Positions 13,535 through 13,869 of a stretch of DNA of 13,869 nucleotides are shown one piece after another (the first letter of the stretch is position 1; each line of letters starts with the position of its first letter). Origin of the DNA: Bacillota bacterium (GTDB lineage Bacteria > Bacillota > Clostridia > Lachnospirales > Cellulosilyticaceae); the NCBI GenBank assembly GCA_023457875.1, contig JAEXBC010000187.1:1-13869 (forward strand), given 5' to 3'. The translations under genes and the position numbers were made by a program. A model generated the notes under the pieces. That model ran no database searches. It was not told the origin of the DNA and worked only from the letters and a program-made list of their open reading frames with translations.

Positions 13535-13869
13535 ATGATGAAAAAGATAATACGTAGGGTGATTCTTGCTACACTCATATTGAGTACTATGGGTTTATTG
13601 GGTTGCAGCAAAGGGGAAAGACAACAGGCTGATAAAGATAAGCCGATTATAGCAGTATCTATTGTGCCACAACAGACTTTTGTTGAAGCCGTTTGTGGTG
13701 ATTTAGTAGAGGTCATTACATTAGTTCCACCAGGAAGTAGTCCTGAAAATTATGAACCAACACCACAACAAATGGAAAAATTTAGTAATGCTGCCCTTTA
13801 TTTCTCTATAGGTGTTACGACTGAAGAAACTAATATCTTACCTCATATAGGTGATGTAAAGGTTATATC
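13535..13869 (+). CDS. metal ABC transporter substrate-binding lipoprotein (ZnuA/TroA-like), partial
   Basis: This is the N-terminal 111 residues of a cluster A-I (ZnuA/TroA/AdcA-type) solute-binding protein, which captures Zn2+ or Mn2+ outside the cell for an ABC importer. A basic n-region, a hydrophobic stretch and the lipobox LLGC give a lipoprotein signal, so it is membrane-anchored. IAVSIVPQQTFVEAVCGD is the first domain strand and helix, and VPPGSSPENYEPTPQQMEKF is the first metal-ligand loop; the usual His of PHxYEPTP is Asn here. ALYFSIGVTTEE follows. Two ATGs in tandem (13535, 13538) share GGAG (13525-13528); either may be used. The gene runs off the right edge; permease and ATPase genes would be expected beyond it. 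Probably repressed through the palindrome at 13467-13489. Confidence 0.9.
   Translation, partial: MMKKIIRRVILATLILSTMGLLGCSKGERQQADKDKPIIAVSIVPQQTFVEAVCGDLVEVITLVPPGSSPENYEPTPQQMEKFSNAALYFSIGVTTEETNILPHIGDVKVI

Overview
The window looks like the chromosome of a low-GC, AT-rich Firmicute, most likely a clostridial anaerobe. The evidence is AGGAGG-type ribosome binding sites, GTG and TTG starts alongside ATG, compact Rho-independent terminators, and gene families common in Clostridia (6-TM chemoreceptor, GGDEF-EAL protein, yjdF riboswitch with its gene, ProX-type prolyl-tRNA deacylase, DJ-1/PfpI protein). All convincing genes lie on the plus strand. I see no rRNA, tRNA, CRISPR array, insertion sequence or prophage gene.

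Layout. (1) 1-1467: possible tail of an upstream gene, then a ferritin-like di-iron protein closed by a strong terminator. (2) 1544-2753: an AraC-type regulator with a GyrI-like effector domain; its leader holds a promoter, a 12-bp palindrome and a possible 42-codon ORF. (3) 2789-3262: a small SnoaL/DUF4440-like protein. (4) 3432-7028: signalling block with a HAMP-less membrane chemoreceptor followed, after a terminator, by a membrane GGDEF-EAL cyclic-di-GMP enzyme. (5) 7049-7650: a decayed patch, with a 60-residue reading frame split by a one-base shift and the C-terminal half of a DUF6544/DUF6920-like protein. (6) 7725-8472: a YgeA-like amino-acid racemase and its terminator. (7) 8564-10646: a probable three-gene operon of DJ-1/PfpI protein, ProX-like aminoacyl-tRNA deacylase and prenyltransferase/squalene-oxidase-like helical protein. 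(8) 10667-11271: yjdF unit with a 14-bp palindrome at the promoter, a yjdF riboswitch, the yjdF (DUF2992) gene, and a terminator overlapping its stop codon. (9) 11359-13422: a TetR regulator, with a perfect inverted repeat on its own -10 box, co-transcribed with a TraB/PrgY-family membrane protein. (10) 13436-13869: a promoter with a 23-bp Fur/Zur-like palindrome and the start of a metal ABC transporter substrate-binding lipoprotein, cut by the window edge.

The genes do not form one large system. The window is a series of short, individually regulated units for stress, metal and small-molecule sensing: di-iron protein, AraC/GyrI, yjdF riboswitch, TetR/TraB, Zur-like metal uptake. The best leads are the control regions (palindrome plus riboswitch at yjdF, the TetR operator on the -10, the paired metal-regulator-like sites 42 bp apart) and the DJ-1/deacylase/prenyltransferase-like operon, whose third gene has no known role. 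I found no clear evidence for a wholly new multi-gene system.
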